From Thiobacillus sp. (GTDB lineage Bacteria > Pseudomonadota > Gammaproteobacteria > Burkholderiales > Thiobacillaceae): 17,650 nucleotides of DNA. Numbering within the stretch: the stretch's first letter is position 1; the number at the start of each line of letters is the position of its first letter. A program made the translations under genes and the position numbers. The DNA lies in assembly GCA_020217265.1 (NCBI GenBank), contig JAIWOS010000097.1, positions 1 through 17,650 on the forward strand, in the 5' to 3' direction. The notes beneath the pieces were generated by a model that did no database searches, had not been told where the DNA came from, and saw only the letters and a program-made list of their open reading frames with translations. Shown here in pieces: positions 1-6,612 of the stretch.

Positions 1-2
1 TC

Positions 3-584
3 GCCGCCGCGATGGGGGCCATGCCCGGTGCCGCGATGCAGTCGGCTGCAGGCGAAGCCGGCCGGGTCGTGCGTCTGGGCGCTGACAAGTTCGTGCTGGC
101 GCTGCGCCCCGAGCGCGCCGAAGCCGTGTGGCTCGCGCTCAGGTCCGCTGCCACGCCGGTCGGCGCGCCGGTGTGGGACTGGCTGCGAATCAACGCCGGC
201 ATTCCGATGATCGTCGCCGCCACGCAGGAGCAGTTCGTGCCGCAAATGGTGAACTACGAGGCGCTGGGCGGCGTGAGCTTCCAGAAGGGCTGCTACCCCG
301 GTCAGGAAATCGTCGCGCGCAGCCAGTATCTGGGCAAGATGAAGCGCCGCATGTTCCTCGCCCACGTCGAGACACCGGCCGCGCCCGGCGACAGCCTGTA
401 CAGCGACGACCTGGGCGGCCAGGCCAGCGGCACGGTGGTCAACGCCGCGCCGGCACCGACCGGCGGCTACGACCTCCTGGCGGTGGCGCAGGTGGAGAGC
501 GCACGCAGCCAGCAGCTGCACCTCGGCCAGCCGGACGGCGCCGCGCTGACGCTGAAAACGCTGCCCTACAGCGTGCCCGAATAA
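3..584 (+). CDS. ygfZ: YgfZ/GcvT-domain folate-binding protein, 3' part
   Basis: This is the C-terminal part of a YgfZ (COG0354, IBA57-like) protein. The frame is open to the left edge, so the start lies outside the window; about 193 residues are visible, while full proteins are usually around 320-350. The family signature K-G-C-Y-P-G-Q-E, followed by IVARSQYLG, lies at about nt 284-334 and contains the conserved cysteine. Family knowledge: YgfZ binds tetrahydrofolate and supports assembly or repair of Fe-S clusters in enzymes such as MiaB. It is cytoplasmic and related to the aminomethyltransferase GcvT. The stop TAA at 582-584 is only 3 nt before the next start, so the two genes are probably cotranscribed. 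Identification is firm from the signature; exact length and start cannot be given. Confidence 0.93.
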   Translation, partial: AAAMGAMPGAAMQSAAGEAGRVVRLGADKFVLALRPERAEAVWLALRSAATPVGAPVWDWLRINAGIPMIVAATQEQFVPQMVNYEALGGVSFQKGCYPGQEIVARSQYLGKMKRRMFLAHVETPAAPGDSLYSDDLGGQASGTVVNAAPAPTGGYDLLAVAQVESARSQQLHLGQPDGAALTLKTLPYSVPE

Positions 585-587
585 GCA

Positions 588-875
588 GTGCGCGACGCCT
601 ACGTCTACTACCGCATTGTCCCCGCGCTCGCGGCTGAAACCGCGCGCTGCGTCGCCGCGCTGCTGGTCGCCATGGCGCCGCATTGCACCCGGCCGCCGCG
701 CCTGATGCAGCGCTGCGACGACCCCGATACCTGGATGGAAATCTACGAAGGCATCGCCGACTGGCCAGCCTTCTCGGCGGCCTTGCATCGATGCGTCGCC
801 GAAACCCGGAGCGCTGCCGGCGTCATCGGCGGCCGGCAGCTCGAATGCTTTTGCCCGCGCGACGCTGCGCGATAA
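588..875 (+). CDS. DUF4936-like small protein
   Basis: A 95-residue protein starting at GTG 588, 3 nt after the ygfZ stop. It begins RDAYVYYRIVP and continues with an arginine-rich segment (RPPRLMQRCD) and a WMEIYEGI motif, the pattern I associate with the DUF4936 family of small beta-proteobacterial proteins often found beside ygfZ. The family assignment is from memory of the motif and is moderately sure. No signal peptide or membrane segment is visible. The function is unknown; the ferredoxin-like stress-response look of the YVYYR start is only an impression. The tight spacing to ygfZ suggests translational coupling, and the stop TAA at 873-875 runs directly into the terminator hairpin. Confidence 0.75.
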   Translation: MRDAYVYYRIVPALAAETARCVAALLVAMAPHCTRPPRLMQRCDDPDTWMEIYEGIADWPAFSAALHRCVAETRSAAGVIGGRQLECFCPRDAAR

Positions 876-901
876 AAAAGCCGGGCGAGCCCGGCTTTTT
901 T
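874..901. terminator. Bidirectional intrinsic terminator
   Basis: GCCGGG (880-885), a CGAG loop, then CCCGGC (890-895), preceded by six A (874-879) and followed by six T (896-901). It can end the ygfZ unit on the + strand and the CsgG-like gene on the - strand, which converge here. Confidence 0.9.
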
Positions 902-914
902 ATCGCTGCCCCGG

Positions 915-1946
915 TCACTTCCTGACCATGACCTTCTCGACCCAGCCCTCGCCGTCCTGTCCCTGCACGGAAATGAAGCCGTCCTTGTCCTTGCCGGTGT
1001 AGATGACTTCCTCCCCCTTGCCCAGCGTGGCCACCACTTTCGACGACTTGCTCGGCTGCGCGTAGACCTTCAGGCCGGCGATCTTGCCGGTGACTGCGTC
1101 GCCTTCCTCGAATACCACGCCGGCCTTGGTCGGCTGGCCCGACGCGCCCTTGAGATTGATATCCTGCCGCGCCAGTTGCGGGTTGTTGCGGATGGACTGG
1201 ACGATGTTGTTCCAGTTGTCCAGGTAGCTGGCCGCGATGACCTTGCCTTCCGGCGTGCTGGTGTACGCGCCCAGTCCGCCGGCCGCGCCGCCGCCGACCA
1301 GCAGGCCACCGACGCTCCAGTCGGTTTTTTCGGCGGTGCCGGTGGCCGACGCGATTTGCAGCGAGGTGCGCGAATCGGAGAGGATCATCGTGGTCTGCGC
1401 CGACTTGAACTTGAGGCCGGCCGCCACCAGCCCGGCCGCCGCACCGAACACGCCGAGCCCGCCCAGCGCACCGCCGATCCCGCCGGAATCCTTGCTGGAA
1501 AACACCGCGTCGGGCGTCAACACGTAGTCGGCGGTGACCATCTGGCCCTTGCCCATGTTGGAGCCCTTGCGCAATTCGCCGGATTCCGCAAGCTGGCGTT
1601 CCTGCATCAGGTTGGACATGGCGCGGCCGCGCTCGACCAGCACGAAGCAGTTGGACTGCTGCACCATCATGCGGATGAGGCCGGTCGGCGATTGCAGGCC
1701 GTATTGCAGCAGATGCGAGATCACCGCATCCTGCGGTTCGACCACGGCCAGCGTGCCGTAGGGCTTGTCGCACTTTTCCAGCTGCTTGGATTCGCCCTTG
1801 GCGCCGTCGGGACCGGCGGAGCCTGAAGGCTGGCCTTCTTCCTTTTTGCTGCCGCCCAGCTTGAAATCGAACAGGCCGGCGTAGACCGGATTGGTCGCCT
1901 GGGTCAGGAACAGACCAGCGACGAGCGCGTGTGCAATGGTTTTCAT
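915..1946 (-). CDS. CsgG/HfaB-family exported protein with C-terminal SH3-like domain
   Basis: A 343-residue exported protein. Residues 1-23 form a Sec signal peptide ending PVYA|G, with no lipobox cysteine. Residues about 60-270 resemble the CsgG family: a TLAVVEP start, then FVLVERGRAMSNLMQERQ and GKGQMVTADYVLTP, matching the family pattern in which a conserved 'VER' strand precedes an 'L..E' helix. A glycine-rich stretch (about 172-190) and a second one (about 222-237) may be membrane-inserting or flexible. Residues about 275-343 look like a bacterial SH3 domain (KVYAQPSKSSKVVATL, GWVEKVMV). CsgG forms an outer-membrane secretion pore for curli, but no curli subunit genes are present here and the lipid anchor is missing. 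The role is therefore open: envelope stress, adhesion or secretion. The reverse-strand leader has a G-rich segment 5 nt before the ATG. Confidence 0.75.
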   Translation of the reverse strand: MKTIAHALVAGLFLTQATNPVYAGLFDFKLGGSKKEEGQPSGSAGPDGAKGESKQLEKCDKPYGTLAVVEPQDAVISHLLQYGLQSPTGLIRMMVQQSNCFVLVERGRAMSNLMQERQLAESGELRKGSNMGKGQMVTADYVLTPDAVFSSKDSGGIGGALGGLGVFGAAAGLVAAGLKFKSAQTTMILSDSRTSLQIASATGTAEKTDWSVGGLLVGGGAAGGLGAYTSTPEGKVIAASYLDNWNNIVQSIRNNPQLARQDINLKGASGQPTKAGVVFEEGDAVTGKIAGLKVYAQPSKSSKVVATLGKGEEVIYTGKDKDGFISVQGQDGEGWVEKVMVRK

Positions 1947-2016
1947 GTCGAACCCCCTTGTTATCAGTGCCTAAATTGAAAATATAACCCCAACGGCGCC
2001 CGGCACAAGACCGCAG

Positions 2017-2063
2017 CTTGGATTTTCAGGCACGGGAGCTATAAAAGTTGAAGCCAATCCAAG
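2017..2063. repeat. 8-bp inverted repeat spanning promoter and RBS
   Basis: CTTGGATT (2017-2024) and AATCCAAG (2056-2063) are perfect reverse complements 31 bp apart. The left arm covers the -35 element and the right arm overlaps the first bases of the ribosome-binding site. It could be a split operator, or an RNA switch if transcription also enters from upstream; it could also be chance. Confidence 0.4.
2018..2045 (+). promoter_or_regulatory. Sigma-70-type promoter of the DsrC-like gene
   Basis: TTGGAT (2018-2023), a 16-bp spacer, then TATAAA (2040-2045). The predicted start is near 2052, giving a leader of about 21 nt that carries AAGGAG (2061-2066), 6 nt before the ATG. It lies in the AT-richer 126-bp gap between the divergent CsgG-like and DsrC-like genes. 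Confidence 0.6.
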
Positions 2064-2072
2064 GAGATCATC

Positions 2073-2435
2073 ATGCTGGACATCAACAAATGGGTCACCC
2101 AGGAACACGCCGATCCCGACACACGCGGCCATCTCTACGAACTAGACCCGTGGAGCGAAGCGCAGGCCATCGAAATGGCGCGCGCCGACGGGCTGGAACT
2201 GACCGACGAGCATCTCGGCATCATCCGTTATCTGCGCGACTGCTATGCGGACCATGGCGGCACGATCAGCGCCCGCGCGCTGATGAGCAGCCTGGAAGAG
2301 GAATTTGCCGGCATGGGGGGACATCGGCACCTGTACAGCCTGTTCCCTCGCGGGCCGATCGCGCAGGCCACACGCTACGCCGGACTGCCGATGCCGCCGG
2401 GCACCCGCGACCCGTCGTTCGGCACCACGCACTGA
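2073..2435 (+). CDS. DsrC/TusE-family protein lacking both redox cysteines (RspA-like)
   Basis: A 120-residue cytoplasmic protein of the DsrC/TusE/DsvC family. The family pattern is clear: WSEAQAIEMARADGLELTDEH (27-47), a YLRDCYADHG helix (53-62), and the C-terminal arm LFPRGPIAQATRYAGLPMPPG (90-110). In DsrC this arm carries two cysteines 11 residues apart that form a trisulfide with sulfite reductase products. Here the two equivalent positions are Thr100 and Thr111, at exactly that spacing, so neither persulfide nor disulfide chemistry is possible on the arm. The only cysteine is Cys57, outside it. Homologues without these cysteines have been called RspA and proposed as regulatory. It is a single gene with its own promoter and good RBS, and it ends 3 nt before the convergent alr stop. 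Family membership is very sure; the role is inferred. Confidence 0.9.
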   Translation: MLDINKWVTQEHADPDTRGHLYELDPWSEAQAIEMARADGLELTDEHLGIIRYLRDCYADHGGTISARALMSSLEEEFAGMGGHRHLYSLFPRGPIAQATRYAGLPMPPGTRDPSFGTTH

Positions 2436-2438
2436 ACC

Positions 2439-3506
2439 TCAGTCGATTTCTTCGACCGGCACCCGCGCCGCCAGCGCGCACAATAATTCGTAGCTGATAG
2501 TGCCGGCGGCAGCGGCGACGGCATCGACCGGCACGGCTTCCCCCCACAATTCCACCGGGCTGCCCAGCCCGGCCTGCGGGCAATCGCTCAGGTCGACGCA
2601 CAGCATGTCCATCGACACTCGCCCCAAGGTGCGCGTGGTCTGCCCGCAGACCGCAATCGGCGTGCCGGTCGGCGCAAGTCGCGGATAGCCGTCGGCATAA
2701 CCGCAGGCGACCACGCCCACCCGCGTCGTCCGCTCGGCACGGAATAGCTGGCCATAACCCACGCCCTCACCAGGTTGAAGCGTCTGCACCGCAATCACTT
2801 CGGATTCCAGCCGCATCGCCGGGCGCAAGCCCAGATCGGATGCTGTCTGATCGGCGAAAGGCGACGAACCGTAGAGCATGATGCCGGGCCGCACCCAGTC
2901 GCCAAGCGATTCGGGATAGCGCAGCAGCGCGGCTGAATTGGCGCTGCTCCAGGGCAGCCCGTAAGCCGCCAGCTCGGCCAGGAAAGGCCGCAGTTGCCAG
3001 TCCACGCCAGCCGGCTCGTCGGCCTGGGCAAAATGCGTCATCAGGTTAAGGTCCGCCACGCCACGCATCTGGCGCACGCGCTGCACGATTTCCCGATGCC
3101 CGGCCAGTGGAAACCCCAGGCGGTGCATGCCGCTGTCAAACTTGAGGAAAACAGTGAGCGGCCGCGAAGGGGGGGCGCGTTCCAGCCAGTCGAGCTGGGC
3201 GCTGTGGTGCAGCACCGGCCACAGGCCGAGCTCGGCGCAGGCGGCAACCTCGTCGGGGCTGAAGATGCCTTCGAGCAACAGGATCGGCTGTTCGACCCCC
3301 ATCTGACGAAGATTGGCGGCTTCCTCCAGCGTCAGCACGGCAAAGCCGTCCGCCGCCGCGAACGCGCGGCGCGCCCGCGACAGGCCGTGCCCGTAGGCAT
3401 TGGCCTTTACCACGGCGAAGACGCTTGCGCTGCCGGCGTACCGGCGCGCCGCGCGCAGGTTGTGCGCCATGGCGCCTGTGGAAATCCGCGCCTTGATCGG
3501 CCGCAT
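2439..3506 (-). CDS. alr: Alanine racemase
   Basis: A 355-residue PLP enzyme interconverting L- and D-alanine for peptidoglycan. The PLP lysine is Lys34 in AVVKANAYGHG, and the second-side catalytic tyrosine is Tyr270 in CGYADGYPR. KFDSGMHRLG (122-131), MTHFAQAD (156-163) and RPGIMLYG (206-213) are further family motifs along the TIM barrel, with the beta domain at about 235-355. The open frame extends 69 codons upstream, but that part is antisense-like low-complexity sequence overlapping dnaB. The ATG at 3506 gives the normal family N-terminus (RPIKARIS) and lies 4 nt after the dnaB stop, so the two are probably one operon. It could be the catabolic form (dadX), but no dadA is beside it. Its end is 3 nt from the convergent DsrC-like gene, with no terminator between. 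Confidence 0.96.
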   Translation of the reverse strand: MRPIKARISTGAMAHNLRAARRYAGSASVFAVVKANAYGHGLSRARRAFAAADGFAVLTLEEAANLRQMGVEQPILLLEGIFSPDEVAACAELGLWPVLHHSAQLDWLERAPPSRPLTVFLKFDSGMHRLGFPLAGHREIVQRVRQMRGVADLNLMTHFAQADEPAGVDWQLRPFLAELAAYGLPWSSANSAALLRYPESLGDWVRPGIMLYGSSPFADQTASDLGLRPAMRLESEVIAVQTLQPGEGVGYGQLFRAERTTRVGVVACGYADGYPRLAPTGTPIAVCGQTTRTLGRVSMDMLCVDLSDCPQAGLGSPVELWGEAVPVDAVAAAAGTISYELLCALAARVPVEEID

Positions 3507-3510
3507 CGGC

Positions 3511-4902
3511 TCAGTAGGAACCCGGCTGCGCCAGCGATTCGAAGCGCGTATATTCGCCCAGGAAAGCCAGCGGCACCATGCCGATGGGGCCGTTGCGCTG
3601 CTTGCTGATGATGATCTCGGCGCGGCCCTTGTCCTGGGTGTCGGGGTTGTAGACCTCGTCGCGATAGATGAAGAGGATGACGTCGGCGTCCTGTTCGATG
3701 GCGCCGGATTCACGCAGGTCGGACATCACGGGCCGCTTGTTAGGCCGTTGCTCGAGCGAGCGGTTCAACTGCGACAGCGCGATCACCGGCACGTGCAGTT
3801 CCTTGGCCAGGCTTTTGAGCGCACGCGAGATTTCCGAGATTTCGGTCGCGCGGTTCTCGCCGTTGCCGCTGCCGGCCATGAGCTGCAGGTAGTCGATGAT
3901 GATGAGGCCGAGCTTGCCGCATTGCCGCATCAGGCGCCGCGCGCGCGCGCGCAGTTCGAGCACGTTGAGGCCCGGTGTCTCGTCGATGAACACCGGTGCG
4001 TCGTTGAGCTTGCCGAGCGCATAGGTCAGCCGCTGCCAGTCGTCCTCGCCGAGCTTGCCGGTGCGCAAGCGGTGCTGGTCGAGCTTGCCGACCGAACCGA
4101 TCATCCGCATCACCAGTTGCGCGCCGCCCATTTCCATCGAGAACACCGCCACCGGCAGGCCGGTATCGAGCGCGACGTTCTCGCCGATGTTGATCGAGAA
4201 CGCCGTCTTGCCCATCGACGGCCGGCCGGCGACGATGATGAGATCGCCGGGCTGCAGGCCCGAGGTTTTCTGGTCGAGGTCGTGGAAACCGGTCGGCACG
4301 CCGGTGACGCCGGAATCGTTGTCGCGGTGGTAGAGCTCGTCGATGCGCTCGACGACTTCCTTCAGGAGCGGCTTGATTTCGGTGAACCCGGCCTGGCCGC
4401 GGTTGCCGGATTCGGCGATCTCGAAAATCTTGGCCTCGGCTTCGTCGAGCAATTGCGAGGCGGGCCTGCCTGCCGGCGCGTAGGCACTGTCGGCAATGCT
4501 CGTCGCAACCTCGGCCAGCCGGCGCATCACCGCGCGCTCGCGCACGATCTCGGCGTAGCGGCGGATGTTGGCCGCCGACGGCGTGTTGTTCGCCAACGCC
4601 ACAATGTAGGCCAAGCCGCCCACGCTTTCGAGCTCGCCCAGGCTTTGCAGCGCCTCGGCCACGGTCACTGCGTCGGCCGGACGGTTCTCGGCGATCTGGC
4701 GGACGATCGCCTTGAGGATCTGGCGATGGTCCTGTCGATAGAAATCGGCCTCGGACACCACATCGCCGATGCGATCCCAGGCGCCGTTGTCGAGCAGCAA
4801 GCCGCCGAGCACGGCCTGCTCGGCTTCGAGCGAGTGCGGCGGCAGACGCATCTGCGCGAGCTGCGGGTCGGTCTGAGCGTTCAAGGGATGAATGGCGGCC
4901 AT
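3511..4902 (-). CDS. dnaB: Replicative DNA helicase DnaB
   Basis: A 463-residue hexameric helicase that unwinds DNA at the replication fork. The N-terminal DnaB domain spans about 18-125 (PPHSLEAEQAVLGGLLLDN), then a linker helix, then the RecA-like domain from about 195. Walker A is GRPSMGKT (226-233), Walker B is LIIIDYLQL (333-341), and the arginine-finger region is SKQRNGPIG (433-441). Length is normal, with no intein. The start ATG at 4902 has no Shine-Dalgarno sequence ahead of it, and a promoter-like pair places the transcript start at the ATG itself (see promoter entry). It follows the ribosomal operon, as is common in this class, but is separated from rplI by a strong terminator. alr follows after 4 nt. 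A short alternating GC run near 3938-3952 encodes an Arg/Ala stretch. Confidence 0.98.
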   Translation of the reverse strand: MAAIHPLNAQTDPQLAQMRLPPHSLEAEQAVLGGLLLDNGAWDRIGDVVSEADFYRQDHRQILKAIVRQIAENRPADAVTVAEALQSLGELESVGGLAYIVALANNTPSAANIRRYAEIVRERAVMRRLAEVATSIADSAYAPAGRPASQLLDEAEAKIFEIAESGNRGQAGFTEIKPLLKEVVERIDELYHRDNDSGVTGVPTGFHDLDQKTSGLQPGDLIIVAGRPSMGKTAFSINIGENVALDTGLPVAVFSMEMGGAQLVMRMIGSVGKLDQHRLRTGKLGEDDWQRLTYALGKLNDAPVFIDETPGLNVLELRARARRLMRQCGKLGLIIIDYLQLMAGSGNGENRATEISEISRALKSLAKELHVPVIALSQLNRSLEQRPNKRPVMSDLRESGAIEQDADVILFIYRDEVYNPDTQDKGRAEIIISKQRNGPIGMVPLAFLGEYTRFESLAQPGSY

Positions 4903-4908
4903 GGCAGG

Positions 4909-4937
4909 ATTCTAGTCTTGCGGCCCGCCCCCACCAA
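4909..4937 (-). promoter_or_regulatory. Candidate dnaB promoter predicting a leaderless mRNA
   Basis: Read on the - strand: TTGGTG (4937-4932), a 17-bp spacer, TAGAAT (4914-4909). A start 7 nt after the -10 box falls on 4902, the A of the dnaB ATG. No AGGAG-like sequence precedes this ATG, which is consistent with a leaderless transcript. Confidence 0.5.
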
Positions 4938-4947
4938 GGGACAAGCC

Positions 4948-4956
4948 TGTGGACAA
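4948..4956 (-). promoter_or_regulatory. DnaA-box-like nonamer upstream of dnaB
   Basis: On the - strand this reads TTGTCCACA, one base from the strong DnaA box TTATCCACA. It sits 11 bp upstream of the dnaB -35 element. A single near-consensus box may be chance, but its place suits DnaA control of the helicase gene. Confidence 0.35.
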
Positions 4957-4986
4957 ACGGTGGGCAGCGGGGAACAACTCGCCATG

Positions 4987-5019
4987 AAAAAAAGGAGCCC
5001 GCGGGCTCCTTTTTTTTTT
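4987..5019. terminator. Strong bidirectional terminator after rplI
   Basis: GGAGCCC (4994-5000), a GC loop, GGGCTCC (5003-5009), with seven A before (4987-4993) and ten T after (5010-5019). On the - strand it ends the rpsF-priB-rpsR-rplI operon 18 nt after the rplI stop and isolates dnaB-alr. Confidence 0.92.
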
Positions 5020-5036
5020 CTGGCACGTCGACGGGC

Positions 5037-5486
5037 TTAGTGCTCGCCAACCACCGTCACGGTGATGTTGGCAACCACGTCATGGTGCAGGCCCAGTACC
5101 ACCGGGTACTCGCCGGCAGCCTTGAACGGGCCGTCAGGCAGGCGCACGTCCGCTTTCGCCACTTCGTGGCCCAGGGCTTTCAGCGCGTCGGCGATGTCGG
5201 CGTTGGTCACCGAACCGAACAGGCGGCCGTCGACACCGGCCTTCTGGGTGATCGTCACGCAGACGCCTTCGAGCTTTTCACCGCGACGCTGCGCGTCGGC
5301 CAGCTTCTCGGCGGCAATGCGCTCGAGCTCGGCCTTCTGCGCCGCGAAAGCTTCCAGGTTGGCCTGCGTGGCGCGGCGCGCGCGCCCAGTCGGAATCAGG
5401 AAGTTGCGGGCGTAGCCGTCCTTCACTTTCACCACGTCGCCCAGGTTGCCCAGGTTGACGACCTTGTCCATCAGAATCACTTGCAT
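5037..5486 (-). CDS. rplI: 50S ribosomal protein L9
   Basis: A 149-residue protein, the usual L9 length. The N-terminal domain starts [18 protein letters not shown] and contains the conserved [11 protein letters not shown] (26-36), which binds 23S rRNA at the base of the L1 stalk. The long connecting helix spans about 40-75, and the C-terminal domain about 80-149 includes the family GRLFGSVT. The open frame reaches back to 5558, but the ATG at 5486 has GAGGAG about 5 nt ahead and gives the family N-terminus. It is the last gene of the rpsF operon, 10 nt after the rpsR stop and just before the terminator. Confidence 0.98.
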   Translation of the reverse strand: MQVILMDKVVNLGNLGDVVKVKDGYARNFLIPTGRARRATQANLEAFAAQKAELERIAAEKLADAQRRGEKLEGVCVTITQKAGVDGRLFGSVTNADIADALKALGHEVAKADVRLPDGPFKAAGEYPVVLGLHHDVVANITVTVVGEH

Positions 5487-5496
5487 GGTCGTCTCC

Positions 5497-5784
5497 TCAA
5501 TGCAGGTCGGTATACGGCATGAGCGCCAGGAAGCGCGCACGCTTGATCGCGGTGCCAAGCTGGCGCTGGTAGTGCGCCTTGGTGCCGGTGATGCGCGCGG
5601 GGATGATGCGGCCGTTTTCGGCGATGAATTCCTTCAGCACGTCGACGTCCTTGTAATCCACCTCGACAACTTTTTCAGCCGTGAAGCGGCAGAACTTGCG
5701 ACGCTTGAAGAGACCGCGATTGCCGCTGTCGCGGCGCTTGTTGGCGAACTTGCCGCCGGATTTACCACCCATGGGACGGGCCAT
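5497..5784 (-). CDS. rpsR: 30S ribosomal protein S18
   Basis: A 95-residue S18. The basic N-terminal tail (to about residue 30) precedes the conserved KRRKFCRFT (27-35), then [11 protein letters not shown] and [11 protein letters not shown], and the C-terminal [22 protein letters not shown]18 pairs with S6 in the 30S platform. It begins 3 nt after the priB stop, with a GGAATG-like weak RBS, so translation is probably coupled. The N-terminal extension ([14 protein letters not shown]) is longer than in E. coli S18 (75 residues) but typical for Betaproteobacteria. Confidence 0.98.
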   Translation of the reverse strand: MARPMGGKSGGKFANKRRDSGNRGLFKRRKFCRFTAEKVVEVDYKDVDVLKEFIAENGRIIPARITGTKAHYQRQLGTAIKRARFLALMPYTDLH

Positions 5785-5787
5785 GAT

Positions 5788-6078
5788 TCATTCCTTTTCG
5801 ATTCGGTTCACAATCAGGATCAACTGCCGGCTGTTCACGCTGCGCCGGTTCAACGCGCCTTCCAGTTTCACTTGCGTCCCGCTCGCCAGTTGGGCCAGTT
5901 GGGCGGCGAGCGTTCCGCTCGCCTGCACCGTCAACTCGCATTCCACCTGCCGGGCCTGGCCTGCGACGGAGAGACTGCTTCGGTGATGCAACACTGCCTC
6001 CGCAATCGGAACGCCGGCCGGGCTGTAACGTACGGGATCAACCTGGATGAGGACGCCGCCGATGAGCAGCCGGTTCAC
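5788..6078 (-). CDS. priB: Primosomal replication protein N (PriB)
   Basis: A 96-residue single-OB-fold protein. It begins NRLLIGGVLIQ and contains CELTVQASG and GTQVKLEGAL, the SSB-like strands, ending LILIVNRIEKE. PriB is a homodimer that binds single-stranded DNA and PriA and helps reload DnaB at stalled forks. The start is GTG at 6078: the codon just upstream in frame is TGA, so no longer form is possible. An ATG 4 nt upstream is out of frame. There is no strong RBS, so it is probably coupled to rpsF, which ends 18 nt upstream. Its place between rpsF and rpsR is the usual one in Beta- and Gammaproteobacteria. Confidence 0.95.
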   Translation of the reverse strand: MNRLLIGGVLIQVDPVRYSPAGVPIAEAVLHHRSSLSVAGQARQVECELTVQASGTLAAQLAQLASGTQVKLEGALNRRSVNSRQLILIVNRIEKE

Positions 6079-6096
6079 TCATTCAACCCGGTGCGC

Positions 6097-6480
6097 TCAG
6101 GCCGCGGCCGGCGCTTCGGTAACGGCCTCGGGCTTGGCGCTGTCGAGCAGGTCGCGCGCCTTCTCTTCCTTCATCATCGGCGAGGCGGTGGTGACCGCGG
6201 CGTCGCGCTTGATGGTCAGATGGCGCAGCACGGCGTCGTTGAACTTGAAGCCGTGTTCGAGCTCTTCCAGGGTTTCCTGGTCGCACTCGATGTTCATCAG
6301 CACGTAGTGGGCCTTGTGGACTTTCTGGATCGGGTAGGCCATCTGGCGGCGGCCCCAGTCTTCCAGGCGGTGGATGTTGCCGCCGCGCGTGGTGATGTTG
6401 GCCTTGTAGCGCTCGATCATTGCGGGCACCTGCTCGCTCTGGTCGGGATGGACGATAAATACGATTTCGTAATGCCGCAT
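6097..6480 (-). CDS. rpsF: 30S ribosomal protein S6
   Basis: A 127-residue S6. The ferredoxin-like core covers residues 1-95: [19 protein letters not shown], the conserved [16 protein letters not shown] (38-53) and [11 protein letters not shown] (57-67), ending in LRHLTIKRD. The Ala/Glu-rich tail (about 96-127) is variable in the family. S6 binds S18 and sits in the 30S platform. AAAGGA stands about 5 nt before the ATG. It is the first gene of the four-gene operon and is preceded by a strong promoter whose start region overlaps a hairpin (see 6540-6592). Many bacteria control this operon through an S6:S18-binding leader RNA; the roughly 60-80 nt leader here is long enough, but I cannot identify the motif. 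Confidence 0.98.
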   Translation of the reverse strand: MRHYEIVFIVHPDQSEQVPAMIERYKANITTRGGNIHRLEDWGRRQMAYPIQKVHKAHYVLMNIECDQETLEELEHGFKFNDAVLRHLTIKRDAAVTTASPMMKEEKARDLLDSAKPEAVTEAPAAA

Positions 6481-6539
6481 CGGTATCCTTTCGGGTCAGC
6501 CCCCCGCTGCGGTGCGGTGGAGCAAGGGTTGAAATAAAA

Positions 6540-6559
6540 CTCCCCGGCAAGGCGGGGAG
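6540..6559 (-). terminator. Hairpin plus U-run: decarboxylase terminator and rpsF 5' hairpin
   Basis: On the - strand: CTCCCCG (6559-6553), a 6-nt loop, CGGGGAG (6546-6540), then TTTTATTT. This is an intrinsic terminator for the decarboxylase gene that ends at 6613. Because the rpsF promoter is upstream of it, rpsF transcripts should begin with the same hairpin at their 5' end. Confidence 0.75.
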
Positions 6560-6564
6560 CGCGA

Positions 6565-6592
6565 ATCATACGCGTTTTCCCTGAAAAATCAA
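6565..6592 (-). promoter_or_regulatory. rpsF operon promoter
   Basis: On the - strand: TTGATT (6592-6587), a 16-bp spacer, TATGAT (6570-6565). The likely start is G at about 6560, about 80 nt before the rpsF ATG. It lies in the gap after the decarboxylase stop and directly before the hairpin at 6540-6559. Confidence 0.75.
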
Positions 6593-6612
6593 TCCGGTGT
6601 CGTACTCCGGCT

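Noticed and set aside
3507..3713. A 69-codon N-terminal extension of alanine racemase.
   Set aside because: It overlaps dnaB, reads as Ser/Arg/Pro low-complexity sequence, and the internal ATG at 3506 gives the normal family start 4 nt after the dnaB stop.
3936..3953. Alternating GC tract as a possible Z-DNA or slippage element.
   Set aside because: It encodes the ordinary Arg/Ala stretch of DnaB; codon bias explains it.
3400..5040. A 546-codon open frame on the + strand.
   Set aside because: It lies antisense to dnaB, whose protein is fully recognisable; the long frame is a product of high GC codon bias.
6481..6539. An S6:S18-binding leader RNA motif for rpsF.
   Set aside because: The position fits, but I could not find a convincing stem with the conserved CCG bulge; a covariance-model search would decide.
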